The notes: generated by a model from the letters alone, not told the origin. A DNA stretch of 11,368 bases from Gallionellaceae bacterium UBA5126 (GCA_002414205.1 DHYQ01000054.1:1-11368); one strand, 5' to 3'. Counted from the stretch's first letter, positions 1 through 6,372 are shown. Made by a program: numbers and translations.

Positions 1-1280
1 ATGGGTATATAGGTGCTTTGATTGGGGTGCAGCTCACTGATCTGACCGTTATTGCTGACGGTGGCAACGCCCGCGACCACCACCCAGTGTTCGGAACGAT
101 GCTGGTGGCTTTGCAGGCTCAGGCTGGCGCCCGGTGCGACTTCGATGCGTTTGACCTTGAAACCGGAGCTATCTTCTTCCAGAACGGTGTAGCTACCCCA
201 TGGTCGACGCACAGTGGTGTGGCAAACATGTTCCTGACTGCCGCGTTCTTGCAGGGCGGCGACCACGCTGCGTACTTCCTGACTTTGTGTGTTGCGGGTC
301 ACCAGCACGGCATCGGCTGTTTCGACAATGCACACATCTTCCATGCCAATGGCCGCGACCAGGCGTTTTTCGGCACGAATCAGGCTGTTTTTGCAATTCA
401 CAGCAATCACGTCGCCTTGCAGGGCATTGCCAGCGGCGTCTTGTGTCGAGACTTCGTGCACGGCTTGCCAACTGCCGACATCATTCCAGCCAATGTCACA
501 GGGAATCAATGAGACGCGCGCTGATTTTTCCAGCACGCCGTAATCAATGGAAATGGATGGCATGCGGTGAAAGTGCATTTTGACCGCAGCTTCAAAATCG
601 TCATGCGCGAGTATTTCCTGAATAATCTGATGGAGCTCCGGCAGGTACTGCGCGACTTCTTGCAGGATGACCGAGGCTTTCCAGACGAAAACCCCGGCGT
701 TCCAGAAATAATCACCTTGCGTCAGAAACTGTTGCGCTGTCGCCAAGTCCGGCTTCTCGGTGAAGCGTTGTACTTTGTGATGGCGAGTGCCGCCCGGTGC
801 GATTTGAATGTAACCAAACCCGGTATCGGGCCGGGTGGGTTGGATACCGAAGGTGATTAACTGACCTTGCGCGGCAATCTCGATAGCGTCCGCCAGGTGT
901 TGGCGAAAGGTTGCCGGTTGCTTGATGATGTGATCCGCAGGCAGCACTACCATGACGGGATCTTCGCCTGTACGCAGCAGGTAGGCGGCAGCCAGCGCGA
1001 TAGCCGGGGCGGTATTGCGCCCCACCGGTTCGTACAGATTTTGATAGGGGCGCAGGCAATGATATGCCTCGCCTTTGGCATGGGTTTCCTGGGAAACGAT
1101 CAACACATTTTCTGCGGCAATCAGTGGTTGCAGGCGATCAATGGTGGATTGCAGTAGGGAGGTGTTCCCTTCCAGTGCCAGAAATTGTTTAGGTAGATCC
1201 TGACGTGAGAGTGGCCACAAGCGGCTCCCGGAACCGCCGGCCAGAATCACTGCGTTGACTTGTTGTATGGACAATTGCAT
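1..1280 (-). CDS. manC: Mannose-1-phosphate guanylyltransferase / mannose-6-phosphate isomerase, 3' end outside window
   Basis: Makes GDP-mannose from mannose-1-phosphate and GTP in the cytoplasm, feeding capsule, exopolysaccharide or LPS synthesis. I translated the frame by hand and it is open from 1280 to the left edge (426 codons). The nucleotidyltransferase signature VILAGGSGSRLWPLSR lies at residues 11-26, followed by DLPKQF, VLPADHII near 112, FTEKPD near 173 and GDYFWNAGVFVWKA near 188. The C-terminal cupin (isomerase) domain begins around RPWGSY (about 359) and has the SLQSHQHRSEHW metal-site region near 388. Family members are about 470-480 residues, so roughly 50 are missing off the edge. 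Start: the ATG at 1280 abuts its GAGG (1281-1284) with no spacing, whereas the in-frame TTG two codons later (1274) has 6 nt spacing, so TTG may be the true start. No clear promoter was found in the 70 bases upstream. Confidence 0.93.
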   Translation of the reverse strand, partial: MQLSIQQVNAVILAGGSGSRLWPLSRQDLPKQFLALEGNTSLLQSTIDRLQPLIAAENVLIVSQETHAKGEAYHCLRPYQNLYEPVGRNTAPAIALAAAYLLRTGEDPVMVVLPADHIIKQPATFRQHLADAIEIAAQGQLITFGIQPTRPDTGFGYIQIAPGGTRHHKVQRFTEKPDLATAQQFLTQGDYFWNAGVFVWKASVILQEVAQYLPELHQIIQEILAHDDFEAAVKMHFHRMPSISIDYGVLEKSARVSLIPCDIGWNDVGSWQAVHEVSTQDAAGNALQGDVIAVNCKNSLIRAEKRLVAAIGMEDVCIVETADAVLVTRNTQSQEVRSVVAALQERGSQEHVCHTTVRRPWGSYTVLEEDSSGFKVKRIEVAPGASLSLQSHQHRSEHWVVVAGVATVSNNGQISELHPNQSTYIP

Positions 1281-1351
1281 CCTCGGTAGGTTGTTAGAAC
1301 GCGTTCAGTTCTGGTGAAAATAAACAATGATTGAGCTTGGGTAGAAAAGCA

Positions 1352-1380
1352 AATGCCCAGCCATAAAATGGGTGGGCATT
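1352..1380 (-). terminator. Rho-independent terminator after tolC
   Basis: AATGCCCA (1352-1359) pairs with TGGGCATT (1373-1380). Two further C-G pairs lie inside after a G-G mismatch, closing a loop of about seven bases. Read on the minus strand, the hairpin is followed by a T-rich stretch (TTTGCTTTTC). It lies about 30 bases past the tolC stop and before manC, so it should end the pcm/tolC transcript. The rest of the 1281-1412 spacer shows no gene. Confidence 0.75.
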
Positions 1381-1412
1381 AAAGTGGAATGTAAACTTCG
1401 TGTCAAGGCAAC

Positions 1413-2741
1413 TTAGTACAAGGCCTGGTTGATTTTGCCTAACTCGTCTTCATTCAGCGCGCCCACCGCAGCACGCAGACGTAGTTGGCTGAGGAGATAG
1501 TTGTATTGCGCTTGGTACAAATCGCGGCGGGTGGCATATAACTGTTGCTGGGCGTTGAGCACATCCAGGTTGGTGCGCACCCCAACTTCATGTCCGAGCT
1601 TGCTGGCTTCCAGTACGCTTTCGCTAGAGCGCAGCGCTTGTTGTAGTGCTTGCACTTGGGCCATGCCACTGACCACGCCCAGGTAGGCTAGACTGGTCTG
1701 GGTGGCGACCGTGCGGCGGGCATTTTCCAGTTCGGCTTGAGCGCGCTCACGATTCGCTTCGGCTTCACGCCATTTGGCACTGGTGGCGCCGCCTTGGAAC
1801 AGGGGTACGTTCAGCACCACGCCAATATTGGCGTTGCGTGTGTCAGAGCCGATGCCAAACGTGCCGCCATTGGCGTGGTTGCGGCCATAGTTGGCCACCA
1901 AGTCCAGTGTTGGGTAATGTCCGCCACGTGCCTTGTCCACTTCCTTTTCCGCCAGTTGCAGCCCGGCTTGGGCGACGGCCAGTTGCGGGCTGTTTTGTTG
2001 CGCTTGCTCCACCCAAGCGTCCATCTTGGCGGGTTGTGGTGCCAGCAACTTGAAGTTCTCGCCCAAGCGTTTCAGCACGCCGGGCTGGGCGTTGGTGAGT
2101 TGCCGCAACATGCTTTGCTTGATTTCCAGATTGTTCCGGGCGACTAACTCTTGTGCCAAGGTCAAATCAAAGCGGGCCTGAGCTTCCTGGCTATCGGTAA
2201 TCGTGGCGCTGCCAACTTCAAAATTGCGTTTGGCTTGAGCGAGTTGTTCGGTGATGGCTTGCTTTTGCGCTTCCGCCAACTGCACATTGTCCTGCGCCAT
2301 CAGTACGTCAAAATAGGCTTGGGCGGTGCGCAGTACCAAATCCTGTTCGGCCAGTTTGAACTGGGCATCCGTTTGTGCCACTTGCAATTCAGCCTGATCG
2401 TATATCAGCCAGTTTTGCTGACGATACAACGGTTGGGCCAAGCTCAGGTTGTAGCCATTGTTGTTGTAGCGGTAGGTGCCGCTCTGAAAGGGGAGTGCAC
2501 CCCGGTTGAGGTACTGCACATTGGTGTCGTTGAAAGTGCTATTGGCCGACAGGTTGACCGTCGGTAGCAGCAATGAACGCCCCTGTGGCAGCTTCTCCTG
2601 GCCTGCTTGTTGGGCGGCACGCGCGGAAGAAAAAACCGGGTCACTGGCTTGTGCGGCGTGGAATGTTTCCAGTAAGTCGGCAGCGTTTGCGCTGCCAATG
2701 CTGGCAAGGAGTGCGGCTAAAAGCAATGTTGTTGGTTTCAT
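1413..2741 (-). CDS. tolC: TolC-family outer membrane efflux channel
   Basis: Outer-membrane exit duct of tripartite efflux pumps or type I secretion systems, expected to form a trimeric barrel and periplasmic coiled-coil tunnel. The protein from the ATG at 2741 is 442 residues, normal for the family. Residues 1-20 (MKPTTLLLAALLASIGSANA) are a typical signal peptide, with likely cleavage before ADLLE. Two outer-membrane efflux repeats follow, rich in Ala, Gln, Leu and Glu. The second contains VPLFQGG and ends with the hallmark VGVRTNLDVLNAQQQLY and a following helix. The frame also runs upstream to a TTG at 2795, but that would bury the signal peptide, so the ATG is preferred even though no good Shine-Dalgarno precedes it. 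It sits 72 bases after pcm, with its own candidate promoter in the gap, and is followed by a terminator. No pump subunits are adjacent. Confidence 0.93.
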   Translation of the reverse strand: MKPTTLLLAALLASIGSANAADLLETFHAAQASDPVFSSARAAQQAGQEKLPQGRSLLLPTVNLSANSTFNDTNVQYLNRGALPFQSGTYRYNNNGYNLSLAQPLYRQQNWLIYDQAELQVAQTDAQFKLAEQDLVLRTAQAYFDVLMAQDNVQLAEAQKQAITEQLAQAKRNFEVGSATITDSQEAQARFDLTLAQELVARNNLEIKQSMLRQLTNAQPGVLKRLGENFKLLAPQPAKMDAWVEQAQQNSPQLAVAQAGLQLAEKEVDKARGGHYPTLDLVANYGRNHANGGTFGIGSDTRNANIGVVLNVPLFQGGATSAKWREAEANRERAQAELENARRTVATQTSLAYLGVVSGMAQVQALQQALRSSESVLEASKLGHEVGVRTNLDVLNAQQQLYATRRDLYQAQYNYLLSQLRLRAAVGALNEDELGKINQALY

Positions 2742-2758
2742 GGAGATATCGTTATACC

Positions 2759-2787
2759 AATATAAGCAAGTGCTAATGTTAGCGCAA
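2759..2787 (-). promoter_or_regulatory. Candidate tolC promoter with internal inverted repeat
   Basis: On the minus strand TTGCGC (2787-2782) and TATATT (2764-2759) are separated by 17 bases, a fair match to sigma-70 boxes. The perfect inverted repeat GCTAA-CA-TTAGC (2783-2772) overlaps the -35 end and spacer, a position where a regulator could block or aid polymerase. It lies about 18 bases upstream of the tolC ATG, which would give a very short leader. Promoter activity is an inference from sequence alone. Confidence 0.4.
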
Positions 2788-2813
2788 ACCGGCAATCCGT
2801 CGCAATCGCTGTC

Positions 2814-3467
2814 TCAGAAAATGAAGCGTTCTGGTTGCAGGGCATTGCGCAAGGGGGCGGTGCTGGTTTCCAGAATGTTGTTGGTGCTGTAAGCGTCGTC
2901 GCCGAGGCGGGTGATGAGTTGTGCGCGCATGGTGGGGGCGTCACCGACGACTGCGAACAGGCGGCCACCGATGGCCAATTGCTGTTTGAACGCGGCTGGC
3001 AGGACAGGGGTAGAACCGGTCAGCACGATCACGTCGTATTGTGCATTGCCCCAGCCTTGGGCACCGTCGCCGACGGCAAAGGTGATATTGTCATAGCCAT
3101 AAGGCTTGAGATTTTCCTGCGCAAACTCGCTCAATGCAGGTTCAATTTCAACGGTGGTGACGTGTTCTGCCATCGCTGCCAACAGCGCGGTGAAATAGCC
3201 GCTCCCCGTGCCGATTTCCAGTGCGCGATCGTGGTGCTTGACCTTCACTTCCTGCAAGGCACGACCTTCTTCCTTCGGGAACCACATCTTGGCACCGTGG
3301 CCAAGCGGGATTTCCACATCCATAAACGCCAGCGCACGTTGCGACGAGGGAACAAAATGCTCGCGGCGCACCTGTTTCAACAATTCCAGCACCCGACTAT
3401 CCAGTACGTCGCAAGGACGGATTTGCTGTTCAATCATGTTGAAACGGGTTAATTCGATGTCGCGCAT
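2814..3467 (-). CDS. pcm: Pcm-family SAM-dependent methyltransferase (protein-L-isoaspartate O-methyltransferase-like)
   Basis: A 217-residue Rossmann-fold methyltransferase usually annotated as the repair enzyme that methylates isoaspartyl residues. The SAM-binding motif I LEIGTGSG is at 83-90, the acidic VEIEP at 106-110, GDG at 133-135 and YDVIVLTGSTPVLP at 144-157. The N-terminal FNMIEQQIRPCDVLDSRVLELL and REHFVP are Pcm-like. However, the canonical substrate loop (GQTISQPYIVA type) is replaced around 55-74 by LGHGAKMWFPKEEGRALQEV. This marks the divergent subfamily that I recall as common beside tolC in betaproteobacteria, so true isoaspartyl activity is uncertain. AGGAG (3476-3480) lies 8 bases before the ATG. 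It is followed by tolC after 72 bases and is divergent from the peroxiredoxin gene. Confidence 0.85.
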   Translation of the reverse strand: MRDIELTRFNMIEQQIRPCDVLDSRVLELLKQVRREHFVPSSQRALAFMDVEIPLGHGAKMWFPKEEGRALQEVKVKHHDRALEIGTGSGYFTALLAAMAEHVTTVEIEPALSEFAQENLKPYGYDNITFAVGDGAQGWGNAQYDVIVLTGSTPVLPAAFKQQLAIGGRLFAVVGDAPTMRAQLITRLGDDAYSTNNILETSTAPLRNALQPERFIF

Positions 3468-3522
3468 GTTGTTTTCTCCTCAAATTTTGTCTGCATTGTT
3501 TGATTGCTGCCTAAGCGCGTCG

Positions 3523-3531
3523 AGTATATCA
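3523..3531 (-). promoter_or_regulatory. Candidate extended -10 promoter for pcm
   Basis: The minus strand reads TGATATACT here, which fits the extended -10 pattern TGnTATAAT with one mismatch. It lies about 55 bases before the pcm ATG. I see no good -35 hexamer at 16-18 bases upstream, which is usual for extended -10 promoters but weakens the call. Confidence 0.38.
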
Positions 3532-3603
3532 ATTTTCCAGCGCCTTTGTTTTGCAGCAGATGAATGTCGGTGTGGTGCGGGCTGGGTGTGGGCGGGGTTA
3601 AAG

Positions 3604-3632
3604 TTGACAATTTTGGTAGGAAAAAAGATAAT
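3604..3632 (+). promoter_or_regulatory. Strong sigma-70 promoter for the peroxiredoxin operon
   Basis: TTGACA (3604-3609) is a perfect -35 box. GATAAT (3627-3632) matches the -10 consensus at five of six positions, and the spacer is exactly 17 bases. Transcription should start near 3639, giving a leader of about 70 bases before the ATG at 3712. A weaker second pair, TTGACG (3643-3648) and TACATT (3667-3672) with an 18-base spacer, lies just downstream and could be a tandem promoter. Confidence 0.72.
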
Positions 3633-3651
3633 TCAGATACGGTTGACGCTA

Positions 3652-3669
3652 GTAGGGGAAATCGCCTAC
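3652..3669. promoter_or_regulatory. Imperfect 18-base palindrome, possible operator
   Basis: GTAGG (3652-3656) and CCTAC (3665-3669) form perfect 5-base arms, and one more G-C pair lies inside after a single mismatch. The element sits about 12-30 bases downstream of the predicted transcription start and inside the weaker second promoter, a place suited to a repressor. It does not resemble the four-part OxyR site I would expect for a peroxide-controlled gene. No regulator can be named. Confidence 0.3.
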
Positions 3670-3711
3670 ATTGCGTCACCCTTAACCCCCCCATCTTATT
3701 AGGAGAACATC

Positions 3712-4314
3712 ATGGCTGTTTTGGTAGGCAAACCCGCTCCCGATTTCAATGCAGTTGCTGTTATGGGCAACAATGAGATCAATGAAAACTTCAACTTCAA
3801 GAGCTTCATCGCTGGCAAGCCCGCCGTGCTGTTCTTCTACCCGCTGGATTTCACCTTCGTTTGCCCCTCCGAGCTGATCGCCTTTGATCACCGCTTGGCC
3901 GAATTCCAGAACCGCAATGTGCAAGTGATCGGCGTGTCGATTGACTCCCAATTCACCCACCTGGCCTGGAAAAACACCCCCGTCAATCAAGGCGGCATTG
4001 GTCAAGTTGGCTATCCGCTGGTGGCCGACATCAAGCACGAAATCTGCCAAGCCTACGACGTGGAACACGCGGCTGGCGTGGCCCTGCGCGGCTCCTTCCT
4101 GATCGACGCCGCCGGTGTGGTGCGTCACCAAGTGGTGAATGATTTGCCACTGGGCCGTGACATCGACGAAATGCTGCGCATGGTCGATGCCCTGCAATTC
4201 CACGAAACCCACGGCGAAGTCTGCCCCGCAGGCTGGAACAAGGGCAAGGCCGGCATGAAGGCCTCCACCGCTGGCGTGGCCGAATACCTGGCCGAAAACG
4301 CTTCCGCGCTGTAA
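3712..4314 (+). CDS. Typical 2-Cys peroxiredoxin (Prx1/AhpC family)
   Basis: Thiol peroxidase of 200 residues that reduces hydrogen peroxide and organic hydroperoxides in the cytoplasm. The peroxidatic cysteine is Cys51 in DFTFVCPSEL, with Pro44 and Thr48 of the PxxxTxxC site and Arg126 in LRGSFLID. The resolving cysteine is Cys171 in GEVCPAGW. The GGLG-type motif is present as GGIG (94-97), but the C-terminal YF motif linked to peroxide sensitivity is absent, as in robust bacterial enzymes. A third cysteine (Cys112) has no obvious catalytic role. The start is supported by AGGAG (3701-3705) 6 bases upstream, and a near-consensus promoter fits a highly expressed protein. The dedicated reductase (AhpF or thioredoxin system) is not in view. 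The DUF1622 gene follows after 27 bases. Confidence 0.95.
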   Translation: MAVLVGKPAPDFNAVAVMGNNEINENFNFKSFIAGKPAVLFFYPLDFTFVCPSELIAFDHRLAEFQNRNVQVIGVSIDSQFTHLAWKNTPVNQGGIGQVGYPLVADIKHEICQAYDVEHAAGVALRGSFLIDAAGVVRHQVVNDLPLGRDIDEMLRMVDALQFHETHGEVCPAGWNKGKAGMKASTAGVAEYLAENASAL

Positions 4315-4341
4315 CTCTCTTCACTCCATCGGAGGATGGCG

Positions 4342-4701
4342 ATGCACGAATGGCTGGTTGAACTGGTGGCACACATCGTGCCCTGGACCGAAGCCGTCGG
4401 CATCGCCATTGTCCTGTGGGGCGCGCTGGAAGGGCTGTTCAAACTCTTGATGCGTTTGGGCAGCCTGTTTAATCCGGCCCACCGCCCCCTCCCCATCAGT
4501 CAAATCCGCCTCGCCATCGGCGAAAAAATCGCCCTCGGCCTGGACTTCTTCCTGGCGGGCGACATCATCCAAACCATCATCATCCCCAGTTGGCAATCCC
4601 TCGCCATCCTCGGCGGCATCGTCGTTATCCGCACCATCATCGCCTTCTTCCTCAACCGCGATTTGAAAGAATTTGCGGCGGAATCGGCAGCGCACAACTG
4701 A
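4342..4701 (+). CDS. DUF1622 family small membrane protein
   Basis: A 119-residue inner-membrane protein of unknown function. Hydrophobic segments lie at about 16-37 and 80-104, with a third amphipathic stretch at 62-80. The conserved block of the family is clear: RLAIGEKIALGLDFFLAGDI (56-75), then QTIIIPSW and the GGIVVIRTIIAFFLNRDLKEF region. Two ATGs are possible. The one at 4336 touches GGAGG (4331-4335) with no spacing, whereas the one at 4342 has 6 bases, so 4342 is chosen. It lies 27 bases after the peroxiredoxin stop with no terminator between, so the two are probably co-transcribed. A role in stress or membrane homeostasis would be a guess from that linkage only. Confidence 0.82.
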   Translation: MHEWLVELVAHIVPWTEAVGIAIVLWGALEGLFKLLMRLGSLFNPAHRPLPISQIRLAIGEKIALGLDFFLAGDIIQTIIIPSWQSLAILGGIVVIRTIIAFFLNRDLKEFAAESAAHN

Positions 4702-4720
4702 CCCGTTGCTTGCCTTTACC

Positions 4721-4751
4721 GTAGGGTGCAATAAGCGCAGCGCATTGCGCC
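4721..4751. repeat. REP-like extragenic palindrome between convergent genes
   Basis: The element begins GTAGGGTGCAAT and ends GCATTGCGCC. GGTGCAAT (4724-4731) pairs with ATTGCGCC (4744-4751) through one G-U, and an inner GCGC-A-GCGC adds a second stem. The GTAGGGTGC...GCACC layout resembles a palindrome family common between genes in many proteobacteria. It sits 19 bases past the DUF1622 stop and 18 bases past the hsdS stop, so it may act as a two-way terminator, although neither side has a good T-tract. The remainder of 4702-4769 holds no gene. Confidence 0.55.
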
Positions 4752-4769
4752 AAGGTCACGGGAGGAAAT

Positions 4770-5975
4770 TTAATCCACCGTCACTTGGCCGTTCATCAGC
4801 AGGGGCAGGAGCCAGTCGCGTAGTTCGGTCAGATGTTGATTTTCCTCAATTCCGTGCCTGATTTTTAGATACCAACACTGTGCTATGGCCTCATAACTTA
4901 ATGCGACACTTTCGGTCGGTAGCGTAATAACGGATTCTTTAAGAAACTTGAAGTGCCGTGCATATCCATAATTCGAGAGGTCTATGTCTTTCAGCATTTG
5001 GTACAAAAGGTGCGGAGGCGCATTTTTTTTGTTTGATATTAAAACCTGAGTTCCATCTGCCCCACGAGCGTAATCAAAATTCACTAGTTTAAATATGCGG
5101 GTGTGGTCACCAAATACTACATGCGCAGACTTAACAGCTAACCGTGCACTTTCATTTTTGGTAAAACCACATATAAAACTTGTACCTTGGTCAACAACGG
5201 GAATACGGCCATTTGCAAGTATTTCTTTGCTGGGTACGCTTTCACTTCGGGGTGCTGAACCCAAAATCTCTTCTACCAGTTTGACCTCCCACCCCTCCGG
5301 CACTTCCCGTTTCAGGGTGGGGTTGTAAACCATTTTGCCACCGGAGCTGCGGTAGGGTTGGCCGTGCTGGTCGGGGAAGTCGAATTGGACGAACCAGTAG
5401 TCGTACAAGGTTTTCGCCATCGCCTCCAACTCGGCATTGATGCGGTTGTTGCAGTCAATTTTCTGATTAAGTAAATACAGAAAGTCACCAGCCTTTACCT
5501 GCTCATCATATTCAAGTAGCAACAAATCAAGATAAGAAAATATATCTTCGTTCAAGCTCGCTCTGAGTGTTAGAACGGCATTGTTTGTCATCGTTTTTCT
5601 GAACAAAGAACTCCTCAAATAAAACGCCATAAATTTTGGATAGGCAGATTTTTCTCGTACTGGCCGAAGTCTTTTAAGGAATCCGCTATAAGTTGCATGT
5701 GAATATGCTTTAAGCGCTACTGAACTCATGCCAAGTTCATCAACAACTTCGCTTGTCCTCGTTAAAAAAATATCTCCTTCTTTTATAGAGTATTTTTCTT
5801 GTTCTCGTTCGGATGAGTCCATCCGTTCAATTAGCTCATTCGGTAAAAAATAATTTTTGAATACAGTGGAAAACGATAGGAAGGGTGCCCCGTGTCCAGC
5901 CTGCTCTGGTTTGGATGAAATACCCGATGCCATTTGATACAAATCAGCAAATTTGTGACGAGTTAATTTACTCAT
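4770..5975 (-). CDS. hsdS: Type I restriction-modification specificity subunit HsdS
   Basis: DNA-recognition subunit (401 residues) that directs HsdM and HsdR to a bipartite target. It has the usual two-half layout: target recognition domain 1 at about 1-155, central conserved region 155-230, recognition domain 2 at 231-355, and a C-terminal conserved helix region 356-401. The central part includes NNRINAELEAMAKTLYDYWF (176-195), which is echoed by ENQHLTELRDWLLPLL (378-393), and FDFPDQHGQPYRSSGGKM. Base composition is mosaic: recognition domain 1 is near 32-38% GC in sampled lines, domain 2 near 43%, and the central region above 60%, as expected if the domains are exchanged by recombination. 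The start codon overlaps the previous ORF's stop (ATGAGTAA). The target sequence cannot be read from the protein. Confidence 0.95.
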   Translation of the reverse strand: MSKLTRHKFADLYQMASGISSKPEQAGHGAPFLSFSTVFKNYFLPNELIERMDSSEREQEKYSIKEGDIFLTRTSEVVDELGMSSVALKAYSHATYSGFLKRLRPVREKSAYPKFMAFYLRSSLFRKTMTNNAVLTLRASLNEDIFSYLDLLLLEYDEQVKAGDFLYLLNQKIDCNNRINAELEAMAKTLYDYWFVQFDFPDQHGQPYRSSGGKMVYNPTLKREVPEGWEVKLVEEILGSAPRSESVPSKEILANGRIPVVDQGTSFICGFTKNESARLAVKSAHVVFGDHTRIFKLVNFDYARGADGTQVLISNKKNAPPHLLYQMLKDIDLSNYGYARHFKFLKESVITLPTESVALSYEAIAQCWYLKIRHGIEENQHLTELRDWLLPLLMNGQVTVD

Positions 5976-6021
5976 ACCTCAACCCCGCCAACTGTTTTTG
6001 AATCTCCTGCTCCAACCCCGC
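5968..6021 (-). repeat. 54-base direct repeat, copy B (end of DUF1016-like ORF / start of hsdS)
   Basis: Same orientation and 49/54 identical to the copy at 6365-6418. It encodes the last 17 residues of the small ORF and its stop, and includes the start codon of hsdS. The five differences fall in four codons: CTG/TTG, AAA/CAA, CGC/AGG and GAA/GAG (copy A first). Similarity stops abruptly upstream (GAATCG against TTGAAG), marking the recombination edge. Confidence 0.93.
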
Positions 6022-6372
6022 CTTCAAAATTTCAAAGTAATGACTCCAGGTCAATTTGTGAGACAGCGTCTCACTATTTTGGAAACTCAAGTACAGCTTG
6101 CGCATGTAGAACACATTGGAGCGACTGAAGCCCTTGCCATGCAAGGCGCTCAGGTCTTTGGACAGGCGATCCAGCAGGCCGCTGCCGTAGTCGGCTTTTT
6201 CTTTGCCGCCTTGTTCAAATTCCACAATGTGCTGGCCGATGTGCCAATAGGTTTGCACCAGCAAGGTGTTGACGGTCTGGGCGGCTTGTTGCCGGGCGGC
6301 GTGCAGGGCTTGCCCGATGTCGTGCAGCAAACTTTGATACGCCCCGGCCTGCGTGGAAATTTCCTTATTCAT
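5968..6372 (-). CDS. Chimeric small ORF: DUF1016 N-terminal domain fused to an HsdM C-terminal tail
   Basis: A 134-residue protein lying between hsdM and hsdS. Residues about 10-117 match the DUF1016/YhcG N-terminal domain: AYQSLLHDIGQALHAARQQA, VNTLLVQTYWHIGQHIVEFE (34-53), ADYGSGLLDRLSKDLS (60-75), GKGFSRSNVFYMRKLY (79-94) and LTWSHYFEIL (107-116). DUF1016 proteins normally continue to about 350 residues with a PD-(D/E)XK nuclease domain, which is absent here. From residue 118 the sequence becomes AGLEQEIQKQLAGLRYE, matching the HsdM C-terminus except for one K-to-Q change. The ATG at 6372 overlaps the hsdM stop (ATGAATAA) and the stop overlaps the hsdS start, so translation should be coupled. 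The frame is open further upstream to 6606, but that part is only the hsdM shadow. Function unknown: an HsdS-binding accessory protein, or a remnant of a lost nuclease gene. Confidence 0.8.
   Translation of the reverse strand: MNKEISTQAGAYQSLLHDIGQALHAARQQAAQTVNTLLVQTYWHIGQHIVEFEQGGKEKADYGSGLLDRLSKDLSALHGKGFSRSNVFYMRKLYLSFQNSETLSHKLTWSHYFEILKAGLEQEIQKQLAGLRYE

Noticed and set aside
2742..2795. TTG-started 18-codon extension of TolC
   Set aside because: Would place residues before a clear signal peptide and overlaps the candidate promoter.
3611..3730. TTTTGGTAGG present at 3611-3620 and again at 3718-3727
   Set aside because: Ten-base match, and the second copy lies in peroxiredoxin codons; most likely chance.
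3682..4212. Minus-strand open frame of 176 codons opposite the peroxiredoxin
   Set aside because: Shadow of a strongly supported gene; it also covers the peroxiredoxin ribosome binding site.
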